From positions 1 through 64,000 of the forward strand of contig NZ_JBHOQR010000003.1 of the NCBI RefSeq assembly GCF_042408815.1: a stretch of 64,000 nucleotides of DNA. Reading direction: 5' to 3'. This document shows positions 53,167-61,308 of the stretch, piece after piece. The translations under genes were made by a program, and so were the position numbers. The stretch comes from Thermoflexus sp042408815. GTDB taxonomy: Bacteria; Chloroflexota; Anaerolineae; Thermoflexales; Thermoflexaceae. The notes under the pieces were generated by a model. That model was not told where the DNA came from. It made no database searches and saw only the letters and a program-made list of their open reading frames with translations. Numbering within the stretch: the stretch's first letter is position 1; each line of letters starts with the position of its first letter.

Positions 53167-53661
53167 TCAGAACACATAAGGGGCCGTGATGGGATTCCGC
53201 TTCAGCGCCCGCCACTCGGACTCCTCCACCGGCCGCGGCGGATCTCGCTCTGCGTCCACTGGACACAGGAAGCCGAAGGGCTCATCGCTATCGTTGATCC
53301 AGCGATGAGGCACCTCGGGGGGCACGTAGACCACATCAAAGGGGGTCACTTCGAACACCTCGGGGCCCACGAGGGCCTTGCCTCGGCCCCGAATGACGAT
53401 GATGAAATGGACATGCTGATGTTTCTCCAGGCTGGAGTAGCCCCCCGGAGCCAGCTCGAAGTAGCGAAGCTGGAATCGACAGGGAGCCTCCGGGGGGCCG
53501 CCGATGACGAACCGGGTCACCCCTCGCCAGCCGAACCCTCGTTCCTCTCCGAGGCTGAACTTATAGGCCTGCGGCTCAATCCCTTCCCATCGGAATCGCT
53601 CTGGATGGAACGGGATCCGACGGCCGGTTCCCAGCAGCTCTCGAACCGCGGGATCGCTCAT
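53167..53661 (-). CDS. cupin-domain protein
   Basis: A 164-residue single-domain cupin. Cupin motif 1 is SSLEKHQHVHFIIVIRGRGKAL (about 75-96), with two His and, where Glu is usual, a Phe/Ile stretch. Motif 2 is VVYVPPEVPHRWIN (about 108-121). Some metal ligands are kept. Many such proteins are metal-dependent isomerases, dioxygenases or binding proteins; the reaction is unknown. The ATG at 53661 is chosen because GGAGG lies 8 nt upstream; an ATG five codons earlier has none. It is divergent from the alcohol dehydrogenase gene across a palindrome-bearing promoter. Confidence 0.82.
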   Translation of the reverse strand: MSDPAVRELLGTGRRIPFHPERFRWEGIEPQAYKFSLGEERGFGWRGVTRFVIGGPPEAPCRFQLRYFELAPGGYSSLEKHQHVHFIIVIRGRGKALVGPEVFEVTPFDVVYVPPEVPHRWINDSDEPFGFLCPVDAERDPPRPVEESEWRALKRNPITAPYVF

Positions 53662-53689
53662 TGCGTGCGCCTCCATTCAGACAGATCAC

Positions 53690-53718
53690 TTGAGCTATTT
53701 TAACGCTCCTGTTAAATT
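53690..53718 (+). promoter_or_regulatory. promoter with palindrome between cupin and alcohol dehydrogenase genes
   Basis: TTGAGC (53690-53695), 17-bp spacer, TAAATT (53713-53718). An inverted repeat TTTAAC-6 nt-GTTAAA (53699-53716) fills the spacer and overlaps the -10. It could be an operator controlling the dehydrogenase and perhaps both divergent genes. Confidence 0.5.
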
Positions 53719-53744
53719 GAGGGGAAATACGCGGGAGGGATCCG

Positions 53745-54830
53745 ATGGCGGAGCGGATGCTGGCGGCGCGTCTGTATGGGCCAGGGGATCTGCGGCTGGA
53801 GGAGATCCCTGTGCCGGAGCCTGGACCGGGCGAGGTGATTCTCCGGGTGGAGCGCGCCCTTACCTGTGGCACGGATCTCAAGATCTTCCGCCGGGGGCAT
53901 CATCCGGCTCTGGGGTCGTTGCCTTCCCTGTTCGGCCATGAAGTGGCTGGGGAGGTCATTGCGGTCGGGGAAGGCGTGCTGGATTTCCGTCCGGGGATGC
54001 GGGTGGTGGCAGCCAATTCCGCGCCGTGTGGTTCCTGCCGATTCTGTCAGCGAGGGGAATTCAGCCTGTGCCCGAACCTCACCTTCTTCTTCGGCGCCTT
54101 CGCCCAGTATGCCCGGATCCCCGCACCGATCGTCCGGGTCAATCTGTATCCGATTCCCGATCACCTCTCTGCGGCGGTTGCGGCGTTGGTGGAGCCTCTG
54201 GCGTGTGCCCTGCGCGGCATTGAGGCGGCGGAAATCGAGCCCGGATCCACTGTCCTGGTGATGGGTGGGGGTTCCCTCGGGCTGATGCTGGCCCACCTGG
54301 CCAAATCCCGGGGGGCGTGGGTAGCCCTTTCCGATCCCCATCCCGAGCGTCGGGAGGCTGCGCGAGGCATCGGTGTGGATCTAACGCTGGATTCCCGGGA
54401 GGATGTCCGCGCCGCGCTTCAACAGGCCCTCGGGGAGCTGCCGGAGGTCGTGATCGAGGCGGTGGGACGTGTGGAGACGTGGGAGGCCGCTGCGGACACG
54501 GTGCGGCCAGGCGGGCGGGTGATTCTATTCGGCGGGTGCCCGGTGGGCACGCGGGCTTCCTTTGATACGGCCCGCCTGCACTACGGGGAGCTCACCCTGC
54601 GGGGCGTTTTTCATCATCACCCCCGGTTCGTTCGCGCGGCGTTAAGTCTCCTGAGCGCCGGGCGGGTGCCCGTGGAGCATCTGATTAGCGGGGAGCTCCC
54701 GCTTGCGCGTCTGCTGGAGGCCTTCGAACGGATGGAGCGGCGTCAGGGGTTTAAGTTCGCGATCGATCCCTGGGCGGATGAGACCGGAACCCCGCGGGGT
54801 TCGCTCCCGCTTTCTGACATGACCCGGTGA
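53745..54830 (+). CDS. zinc-dependent alcohol dehydrogenase (MDR superfamily)
   Basis: A 361-residue medium-chain dehydrogenase of the sorbitol/threonine dehydrogenase type. Catalytic zinc ligands: Cys41 in LTCGTD and GHE (about 65-67). The structural zinc loop CGSCRFCQRGEFSLC (about 95-109) is complete. The NAD(P)-binding motif is VLVMGGGSLGLMLA (about 170-183), followed by SDPHPERR, where Asp after the second strand favours NAD. Substrate unknown: probably a polyol or secondary alcohol. GGGAGG precedes the ATG. It converges on mutY. Confidence 0.88.
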   Translation: MAERMLAARLYGPGDLRLEEIPVPEPGPGEVILRVERALTCGTDLKIFRRGHHPALGSLPSLFGHEVAGEVIAVGEGVLDFRPGMRVVAANSAPCGSCRFCQRGEFSLCPNLTFFFGAFAQYARIPAPIVRVNLYPIPDHLSAAVAALVEPLACALRGIEAAEIEPGSTVLVMGGGSLGLMLAHLAKSRGAWVALSDPHPERREAARGIGVDLTLDSREDVRAALQQALGELPEVVIEAVGRVETWEAAADTVRPGGRVILFGGCPVGTRASFDTARLHYGELTLRGVFHHHPRFVRAALSLLSAGRVPVEHLISGELPLARLLEAFERMERRQGFKFAIDPWADETGTPRGSLPLSDMTR

Positions 54831-54890
54831 TGGGATTTAAGGGGCTTGGGCGAGGCGCCCAAGGCGCTATGCCCAGCCCTGATGGGACCC

Positions 54891-56060
54891 TCATGAGGTC
54901 GCCTGGCCTAACGGCCCTACCCTCCATTCTTCTTTCTCTTCTTTCAGCCGCTTCACGATCTGGCGATCCGTGTTCGGAAAGGGGTAGCGATCCAGCTCCT
55001 CGATCCGGACCCATCGGGCATCGGCGCAGCCTGCGGGCCGGAGAGTTCCCCCGACCCATCGACACCGGAAGACATGGAGCGTGATGCGCATGTGGGTGTA
55101 GGCATGCCGGATGGTCATCATCGGCTTCAGCACCTCCACCTCGATCCCCAGCTCCTCCCGGAGTTCCCGCTTCAGGCACTCCTCCAGGCTTTCCCCGGGT
55201 TCCACTTTGCCACCCGGGAATTCCCACAACCCGCCCAGCATGCTCTCCGTTGGGCGCTGGGCGATCAGCACGCGATCGCCATGCTGGATCACCCCCGCGG
55301 TCACATCATAATGGGGAAGGGGTCGACGAGGGGCCCGGATGGGAAACGCTTCCGGATTCCCCTGGTGGAAGGCCGCGCAGAAGGCTTGGAGGGGACATGC
55401 CCGGCAGCGCGGTGCCTTCGGCGTGCAGAGGGTGGCCCCCAGATCCATCAGCGCCTGATTGAAATCCCCCGCCTGGCCGCGCGGGAGAAGACGTTCCGCC
55501 AAGGCCTGCAGCCGACGCCGGCCCTCCGGCCGTCGGGGGTCCTCCGCCATCGCGAAGAGCCGCGTCAGCACTCGCACCCCGTTCCCATCGATGGCGGGGA
55601 GATCCTGCTCGAAGGCGATGCTGAGGACCGCGGCAGCGATGTAAGGGCCAACCCCGGGCAGGCGACGCCATTCTGGAAGCGTTTGAGGGAAGGACCCTCC
55701 GTATTCGTGCATCAGCATGCGGGCCGCGCGGTGCAGATGTCGTGCCCGCGCATAATACCCCAGCCCCTCCCAGGCCTTCAGCACCTCCTCCAACGGCGCG
55801 GCGGCCAGATCCTGCAGCGTGGGGAAGCGGGCGAGGAAGCGCTCATAGTAGGGGATCACCGTCTCCACCCGGGTTTGCTGGAGCATCACCTCGCCCACCC
55901 AGATGGCGTAGGGATCGCGCCGGCGACGCCAGGGCAGGTCCCGACGGTTCCCTCCATACCAATGCAGGAGCGCTTCCGTGATCTTCTCGTAGGGGGGTGT
56001 AGCCTTGGCGGATCCCATGGGCGGTTCGAACTGTTTTTCAATACGTTCGGAGGGGGACAT
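54891..56060 (-). CDS. mutY: A/G-specific adenine glycosylase
   Basis: MutY removes adenine mispaired with 8-oxoguanine. The 389-residue product has the helix-hairpin-helix glycosylase domain with the catalytic glutamate in WVGEVMLQQT (about 54-63) and LPGVGPYIAAAVLS (about 133-146), the 4Fe-4S loop C-x6-C-x2-C-x5-C (CTPKAPRCRACPLQAFC, about 211-227), and a C-terminal NUDIX-like domain with GGLWEFPGGKVEPGES (about 273-288) that recognises 8-oxoG. The ATG at 56060 has no visible ribosome site; an ATG at 56018 is an alternative. The upstream neighbour is bioY. Confidence 0.96.
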   Translation of the reverse strand: MSPSERIEKQFEPPMGSAKATPPYEKITEALLHWYGGNRRDLPWRRRRDPYAIWVGEVMLQQTRVETVIPYYERFLARFPTLQDLAAAPLEEVLKAWEGLGYYARARHLHRAARMLMHEYGGSFPQTLPEWRRLPGVGPYIAAAVLSIAFEQDLPAIDGNGVRVLTRLFAMAEDPRRPEGRRRLQALAERLLPRGQAGDFNQALMDLGATLCTPKAPRCRACPLQAFCAAFHQGNPEAFPIRAPRRPLPHYDVTAGVIQHGDRVLIAQRPTESMLGGLWEFPGGKVEPGESLEECLKRELREELGIEVEVLKPMMTIRHAYTHMRITLHVFRCRWVGGTLRPAGCADARWVRIEELDRYPFPNTDRQIVKRLKEEKEEWRVGPLGQATS

Positions 56061-56067
56061 AACAGCG

Positions 56068-56095
56068 GTAGGGGCGCACGGCCGTGCGCCCCTAC
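56068..56095. repeat. perfect 28-bp palindrome between bioY and mutY
   Basis: Two 14-bp arms with no spacer: GTAGGGGCGCACGG and its exact reverse complement. It has no T-tract. It looks like an interspersed palindromic repeat of the GTAGGGGCG type that occurs in several Chloroflexota and cyanobacterial genomes, but I saw only this one copy in the window. It could also act as a transcript end between the two genes. Confidence 0.7.
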
Positions 56096-56111
56096 TATGC
56101 GCAGTCCTGGC

Positions 56112-56714
56112 TCATCGCTCCCGCCGGATGTTTCGAACCACCCCCCATACGGAGGGTAGAAGGAGGGTGGCCAGGAAGAGTTTCAGCAAATCGCCGGGGA
56201 TAAAGGGAAGCAATCCCAAGACCAGGGCCCCTTTCGGGCCGAGGAAGCCCCCGAGGAACATCGCAAGCCATGGGAGGCCAAACAGGTAAATCACGACGTT
56301 GCCAGCCAGCATCGCCAGGGCCGTCGAAAGGGGCCGGCGATCCCAGCCTCGTTCTGCCAGCCACCCGGTGACGAAGGCAGCGGCGATGAAGCCGATCAGA
56401 TACCCCCCGGTGGGCCCTGTCAGCCGCTTCAGGCCAGCCGTTCCCCCGGCGAAGACCGGCAAGCCCAGGCTGCCTTCCAGAACGTAAGCAACCATGCTGA
56501 GGGCTCCCCGTCGACTTCCCAGCGCCGCGCCGGTGAGAAGCACGGCCAGGGTCTGGCCGGTAATGGGAACAGGGGTGAAGGGCAGAGGGATAGCGATCTG
56601 GGCCATCATGGCGGTGAACAGGCTGCCGATCAGGATCAGGAGAACATCCACCGCCCGCTGCTGCGCCCGGCTCCGGCGCAGCGCCTCCGGGAAAACGAGA
56701 TCCGCGAGAACCAT
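56112..56714 (-). CDS. bioY: biotin transporter BioY
   Basis: BioY is the substrate-binding membrane protein of the biotin ECF importer; it works alone or with an energy module, which is not encoded nearby. The 200-residue product has about six helices and the family signatures IPLPFTPVPITGQTLAVLLTGAALG (about 40-64), GSLGLPVFAGGTAGL (about 79-93) and TGPTGGYLIGF (about 98-108). The ATG at 56714 follows GGAGGTGG at about 10 nt; the longer frame lacks a site. The last residues are basic, as usual on the inside. Confidence 0.93.
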   Translation of the reverse strand: MVLADLVFPEALRRSRAQQRAVDVLLILIGSLFTAMMAQIAIPLPFTPVPITGQTLAVLLTGAALGSRRGALSMVAYVLEGSLGLPVFAGGTAGLKRLTGPTGGYLIGFIAAAFVTGWLAERGWDRRPLSTALAMLAGNVVIYLFGLPWLAMFLGGFLGPKGALVLGLLPFIPGDLLKLFLATLLLPSVWGVVRNIRRER

Positions 56715-56890
56715 GGATGAATCCACCTCCTCCGGGCAGATTACAAGGCTCAATGATACTTTAAAGATGTCCGGGATGCAATCCGGTCTCTTTCATTCCC
56801 TCTCCCTCCCATCGTGGGGTGCTGGAGGATCCTCGGGTTTTCAGGGGAGCGGAAGGGGTTCCAGCTGCTCCTAGCGAAAGCGTGTCCGTT

Positions 56891-57565
56891 CTATTTTTCC
56901 AAGGGGAGCGGGATGCCATTCAGGCTCCGGAGCACCTGAACTACCTTCCCCTGGATTTGAACCACTTCTGCCGGCACATCGAAGGGGCTCATGATTGGAT
57001 GAGCCGACTGCAGGCGGACGCGATCTCCTTCCCGATACACATACTTCAGTGCGGTTTCGTGGCGGTCCGTTAACCAGATCACTGCCATTTCTCCGTCCCT
57101 CACCTCGGGCGTAGGCTGCACGATGATCAGATCCCCATCGCCGATCAGGGCATCGATCATGGAATTCCCACGAACCTGAAGGGCAAACAGCCCGTTCCCA
57201 TGGGCAAGCCATGGGCGAGGGATCCGGATCCAGGCATGGGGCTCCGCATCGGGGTGGGGGATCGGCTCGCCAGCGGCGATCGACCCCATGAAGGGAATGA
57301 GGATCATATCCTCTACCGGGGCCAATCCATCCGGCCATTGTCGGAGGCGGATCCCCCGAGAGCGCCGACCCACCCGAACGATGAGACCTTCCTTCTCCAG
57401 CTGGCGGAGATGATAGTCCACCACAGAAGGTGAGGAGATCTTCAATCCCCTCTGGATCTCCCGAACGGTCGGATAGGTTCTTTCCTGCTGATACCATCGG
57501 GCGATAAAGTGGAGGATCTCCTGCCGAAGATTCCGTCGGATCCGCGATCGGCGCCTCCGCGTCAT
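56891..57565 (-). CDS. lexA: LexA repressor
   Basis: LexA represses SOS genes until RecA filaments trigger its self-cleavage. The 224-residue product has an N-terminal winged helix with TVREIQRGLKISSPSVVDYHLRQL (about 33-56), the cleavage site Ala98-Gly99 in GSIAAGEPI, the catalytic Ser135 in GNSMID and Lys174 in TALKYVY. All are intact. A basic tract MTRRRRSRIRR opens the protein. GGGAGG lies 6 nt before the ATG at 57565; the longer frame upstream would cover the promoter. The promoter contains a LexA box, so it regulates itself. Confidence 0.95.
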   Translation of the reverse strand: MTRRRRSRIRRNLRQEILHFIARWYQQERTYPTVREIQRGLKISSPSVVDYHLRQLEKEGLIVRVGRRSRGIRLRQWPDGLAPVEDMILIPFMGSIAAGEPIPHPDAEPHAWIRIPRPWLAHGNGLFALQVRGNSMIDALIGDGDLIIVQPTPEVRDGEMAVIWLTDRHETALKYVYREGDRVRLQSAHPIMSPFDVPAEVVQIQGKVVQVLRSLNGIPLPLEK

Positions 57566-57608
57566 GCCGAGCCTCCCGTATCCCAAAACGTATCCCAACT
57601 TTTCCCAA

Positions 57609-57637
57609 ATCTTATCGGAACATTTGTTCCATGTCAA
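57609..57637 (-). promoter_or_regulatory. lexA promoter with LexA (SOS) box in the spacer
   Basis: On the minus strand: TTGACA (57637-57632), 17-bp spacer, TAAGAT (57614-57609). The spacer contains the perfect palindrome GGAACA-TT-TGTTCC (57617-57630), which matches the Gram-positive-type SOS box GAAC-N4-GTTC. LexA bound here would shut the promoter directly. Closer to the gene two direct copies of CGTATCCCAA (57577-57586 and 57589-57598) lie 12 bp apart. Confidence 0.88.
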
Positions 57638-57817
57638 GGGATGATCATTTCTCCGCCACCGGGGTTGACCTGCCCTTTGGGCGACCATGGGAAATCGCCT
57701 TTGAGCGGGTTCATCGCCCTCCCCGCCTTGGGGAGTCCAATGGGATCCCTCGGGCTTCCCGGTTATAAGGATCCACCATGTATGATCAAGGAGGATCCGA
57801 TCTTTGGAGGGGAACCT

Positions 57818-58351
57818 GTGTGCCGATGGCTGTATCGTGTCCGGCAATTCGGGTGGGCGATCACAGCCCGGATCGGGGAGGAAGACCGGGCGCTGGTGGC
57901 GCGGATCCTGCCTCCGGAAGCCCAGGCGCTGTTCTGGCGGATGGCCCCGGGGGATCAGCGGCACAGTCTGGCGGTTCTGCGCACCCTGCTAGCCTGGGGG
58001 GAGACGCACCCAGCCCTCTTGAAGGCGGCGTTGTTGCACGATGTGGGGAAGGCGGCGGCGCCGCTCCCACCGTGGGAGCGAGCGCTGATCGTTCTGGGAG
58101 AAGCCGTGGGGATCCAGCCCGATCGTTTCGGGTGTTTCCGATGGCCCATCTTCCGATGCTGGGTGAATCGGGTGTGGCGTTATCGGGCTCACCCTGAGAT
58201 CGGGGCCGCGTGGGCCATGGAGATCGGGTGTGATCCCCTCACCGTCGCCCTGATCCGCCGGCATCAGGATGCCCTGGGTCCACCGGAACCGGAAGAGGAT
58301 CTGGAGACACGGCTGCTTCGTCGTCTCCAGCAGGCGGATCGAATCCATTAG
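57818..58351 (+). CDS. HD-domain protein
   Basis: A 177-residue protein with an HD metal-dependent phosphohydrolase motif: H in QRHSLAVLRTL (about 49), HD in ALLHDVGKAA (about 71-80), and a late aspartate in the helical C-terminus. HD proteins hydrolyse nucleotides, cyclic dinucleotides or phosphate esters; the small size and context do not tell which. GTG at 57818 is chosen because GGAGGGG lies 5 nt upstream; an in-frame ATG at 57782 has no ribosome site. Divergent from lexA, with which it shares a 252-bp control region. A TTATAA at 57763 may be its -10. Confidence 0.78.
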   Translation: MCRWLYRVRQFGWAITARIGEEDRALVARILPPEAQALFWRMAPGDQRHSLAVLRTLLAWGETHPALLKAALLHDVGKAAAPLPPWERALIVLGEAVGIQPDRFGCFRWPIFRCWVNRVWRYRAHPEIGAAWAMEIGCDPLTVALIRRHQDALGPPEPEEDLETRLLRRLQQADRIH

Positions 58352-58484
58352 CCAGCCCCTGAAAACGGAGAGGGATGCTTTGTCCGCTGGGGGATTCCCG
58401 AGGATGGGGGGCTGCCGAAGATGGCTCCTGCCTTTTTGTGGAGGGGGTCGCCGGGAAGGATGTTCCGACAGCCAATCGCGCGGC

Positions 58485-58490
58485 TATAAT
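58485..58490 (+). promoter_or_regulatory. promoter -10 upstream of the EF-G-like gene
   Basis: A perfect TATAAT with a weak -35 (TTCCGA, 58463-58468, 16-bp spacing). It lies 138 bp before the start codon and would give a leader of about 130 nt containing a small hairpin around CCGGC-TTC-GCCGG. Confidence 0.45.
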
Positions 58491-58628
58491 TGAAGTTGTG
58501 GACAGGGCATCTGTGTTGGGAGGATCGTTGAACCGGCTTCGCCGGCTTATGAAAGCGCTTCGGGGACGAGAGGCTCCTCCCGCTCGGATGAGCGGATCCG
58601 CAGTCATCCTCAATCAGGGGGAGGCGCG

Positions 58629-60713
58629 ATGAAAGTCTATCGAACCGAGGACCTCCGCAATGTGGTGCTGGTGGGTCATAACGGTTCAGGCAAGACCACG
58701 CTGGTGGAGGCGATGTTGTTCCTGAGCGGGGCGACCACCCGTATGGGCCGTGTGGAGGAGGGCAACACTGTCTCCGACTTCGATGAGGAAGAGATCCGCC
58801 GTCGTCTCTCCATTTACGCTTCCCTTGTTCCTGTGGAATGGTCAGGCCACAAGATCAATCTTCTGGATGCGCCGGGCTATCTGGATTTCGTCGGCGAGAT
58901 GAGGAGCGCGGTTCATGTGGCCGATTGTGCGCTGGTGGTCGTGGATAGTGTGGCGGGCGTGGAGGTGGGCACAGAACAGGCATGGGCGGCGCTGGAGGAA
59001 CGGGGGGTGCCGCGTATCGCAGTCATCAGCAAGATGGATCGGGATAATGCGAATTTCGAGAACGCCCTGGAAGGTCTGCGCCGCGTTTTTAAGGCCCATT
59101 TCGTTCCCATTCAGCTTCCCATCGGCAGCCAGTCCGCGTTTGAGGGGGTAGTGGATCTCATCGCCATGAAGGCCCGGCGGGGGCCGCGCGGCGAGATCGG
59201 GGAGATCCCCGCCGGCTTACGGGATGAGGCGGAGGAGGCTCGGATGCGCCTGATGGAAGCCGCGGCGGAGGCGGATGATGAACTGATTGTGAAGTATCTG
59301 GAGAGCGGCGAGCTGACCGAAGAGGAGATCCGACGAGGGTTGAAGGCGGGCTTTCTGGCCGGGCGCATCGTCCCAGTGGCATGCGCGGCCGGGTTATCGA
59401 CCATTGGCGTGGGTCCCTTGCTGGACCTCCTGGTGCAGCTGGCCCCTTCGCCGCTGGAGGCTCGGCCGGTCGAAGCGCTCCCTGTTTCCAACGGACAACC
59501 GGAGATTGTCCAGCCAGACCCCATGGGCCCGACCGTGGCTTACGTATTCAAGATCATGGCAGATCCCTTTGTGGGGAAGCTCGCCTACTTCCGGGTCTTC
59601 CGGGGCACGGTGCGTTCCAACTCCCACCTGTTCAATGCGAATCGGAATCAGGACGAGCGGCTGGCTCAAATCTTTGTGATGCGGGGGAAGGAGCAGATCC
59701 CTGTTCCAGAGCTGGCGGCGGGAGATATCGGGGCGGTGCCGAAGCTGAACGTCACCGGCCACGGGGATACCCTATGCGACCGCAGCCATCCGGTTCGGAT
59801 CGCCCCACCGATCTATCCGACGCCGCTGTATGCGGTGGCGGTGGAGCCCAAGACCAAGGCGGATTCGGCCAAATTGATCCCCACGCTCCAGCGCCTGTGC
59901 GAGGAGGATCCCACCCTTCACCTCCGCCAAGAGCCTTCCACGCATCAGACCATCCTCGAGGGTATGGGAGATACCCACATCGATGTGGCGATCCGGCGGG
60001 CCTCCACGAAATTTGGTGTGGAGATCATGACCAGCGTCCCCCGGGTTCCGTATCGGGAGACGATCACCAAAGTGGCGAAGGCCCAGTATCGTCATAAGAA
60101 GCAGACCGGGGGCGCAGGGCAGTTTGGGGAGGTTCATTTGCGGATCGAACCCCTCCCACGGGATGGCGGCTTCGAATATGTGTGGGAGGTCTTCGGCGGG
60201 GCGATCTCCTCGAACTTCGCCCCCTCGATTGAGAAGGGGATTCGGAGTGTGATGGAGCAGGGGTTGCTGGCCGGGTATCCCATTGTGGATGTGCGGGTGG
60301 CGGTTTACGATGGCAAGGAGCATCCGGTGGACTCCAATGATATCTCCTTCCAGATCGCCGGACGCGAGGCCTTCAAGCTGGCATTCCAGCAGGCGGGCCC
60401 GGTGCTCCTGGAGCCGATCATGCAATTTACCATTATTGTCCCCGAGCAGTTCACCGGGGATGTGATCAGCGATCTGAACACCCGTCGGGCCCGGGTGCAG
60501 GGGATCGAGCAGCAGGGCGATAAGAGCGTCATCATCGCCCTTGCCCCCTTGGCGGAGATGCAGCGTTACGCTACCCAGCTGCGCTCCCTCACCCAGGGGC
60601 GCGGGGTGTTCCGCATGACGTTCAGCCACTATGAGGAGGTTCCACCGCATATCGCTCAAATGATCATCGAACAGGCCCGTCGGGAGCGCGAGGCGGCCAG
60701 GGAAAAGGCGTAA
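58629..60713 (+). CDS. elongation factor G-like GTPase (EF-G2 type)
   Basis: A 694-residue translational GTPase with the five-domain EF-G layout. G1 is GHNGSGKTT (16-24), G3 is DAPGYLDF (80-87), G4 is SKMD (about 134-137), and domain IV contains TGGAGQFGEVHL. The G3 position that in EF-G is histidine (DxxGH), needed for GTP hydrolysis, is Tyr84. This change is typical of the EF-G2/FusA2-like branch, which is distinct from the housekeeping EF-G. Role: unclear, perhaps ribosome rescue, recycling or stress. GGGGGAGG precedes the ATG. The true fusA must be elsewhere. Confidence 0.9.
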   Translation: MKVYRTEDLRNVVLVGHNGSGKTTLVEAMLFLSGATTRMGRVEEGNTVSDFDEEEIRRRLSIYASLVPVEWSGHKINLLDAPGYLDFVGEMRSAVHVADCALVVVDSVAGVEVGTEQAWAALEERGVPRIAVISKMDRDNANFENALEGLRRVFKAHFVPIQLPIGSQSAFEGVVDLIAMKARRGPRGEIGEIPAGLRDEAEEARMRLMEAAAEADDELIVKYLESGELTEEEIRRGLKAGFLAGRIVPVACAAGLSTIGVGPLLDLLVQLAPSPLEARPVEALPVSNGQPEIVQPDPMGPTVAYVFKIMADPFVGKLAYFRVFRGTVRSNSHLFNANRNQDERLAQIFVMRGKEQIPVPELAAGDIGAVPKLNVTGHGDTLCDRSHPVRIAPPIYPTPLYAVAVEPKTKADSAKLIPTLQRLCEEDPTLHLRQEPSTHQTILEGMGDTHIDVAIRRASTKFGVEIMTSVPRVPYRETITKVAKAQYRHKKQTGGAGQFGEVHLRIEPLPRDGGFEYVWEVFGGAISSNFAPSIEKGIRSVMEQGLLAGYPIVDVRVAVYDGKEHPVDSNDISFQIAGREAFKLAFQQAGPVLLEPIMQFTIIVPEQFTGDVISDLNTRRARVQGIEQQGDKSVIIALAPLAEMQRYATQLRSLTQGRGVFRMTFSHYEEVPPHIAQMIIEQARREREAAREKA

Positions 60714-60833
60714 ATTCCGGGGATGGCGCCGTTGGGCTCGACGGTGGGGAAGGGCAAAGGATTCGGCGGGGCTGGAAACCCGCTGCGCAACCCTCCATGG
60801 ATTTCGGCCACCGCCTCTGGAGGAGGTGATCCA

Positions 60834-61244
60834 ATGGGGATTCTTTTCCCATCCGATGCGTGGATCAAGGCCCTGATGGGGGAAGTCAATCGAAGCCCGG
60901 GCTACGCGGAGGCGGCGAAGAACTGGGAAGGGGATTTCTATTTCGTAGTGGAGCCCGAGGGCCCTCTGACGAAGCCGGTGGTGCTGTATATGGATCTCTG
61001 GCATGGTCAGTGCCGTGAGGCCTTTGAGGTAACCGACGAATCCATCCGGAACCCGGCTTACCGGATGTCCGCGCCCTATTCCGTATGGAAGCAGGTCATC
61101 CAGGGGAAGCTGGACCCGATCCAGGCGCTGGTCACCGGTCGCATCAAGTTGAGGGGAAATATGGTGAACATTATGCGGAACGTGCGGGCAGCCAAGGAGC
61201 TGGTGCTCTGTTGCACCCGGGTGCCCACGGATTTCATCGCTTAG
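60834..61244 (+). CDS. SCP2 sterol-transfer-like domain protein
   Basis: A 136-residue single SCP2 domain. The family pattern is visible: N-terminal helix WIKALMGEVNRSPGYAEAAKNW, the strand FYFVVEPEGPL, YSVWKQVIQGKLDPIQALVTGRIKLRGNM-type core (about 83-110) and a C-terminal hydrophobic helix. Such proteins hold lipids or acyl chains in a tunnel. GGAGGAGGTGATC lies right before the ATG, fixing a start 37 codons inside the longest frame. It lies between the EF-G-like gene and an iron alcohol dehydrogenase, all in one direction with gaps of 120 and 64 bp. Confidence 0.85.
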   Translation: MGILFPSDAWIKALMGEVNRSPGYAEAAKNWEGDFYFVVEPEGPLTKPVVLYMDLWHGQCREAFEVTDESIRNPAYRMSAPYSVWKQVIQGKLDPIQALVTGRIKLRGNMVNIMRNVRAAKELVLCCTRVPTDFIA

Positions 61245-61308
61245 AGAAGGCTGGGGGGAAAGATCTTCCCCGGGCCCCTGCGAAGATCCATGAACGAGGT
61301 TGAAGTCC

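Noticed and set aside
57566..57964. 133 extra N-terminal residues for LexA
   Set aside because: The frame is open upstream, but this stretch contains the promoter, the LexA box and part of the divergent gene. The ATG at 57565 has a good ribosome site.
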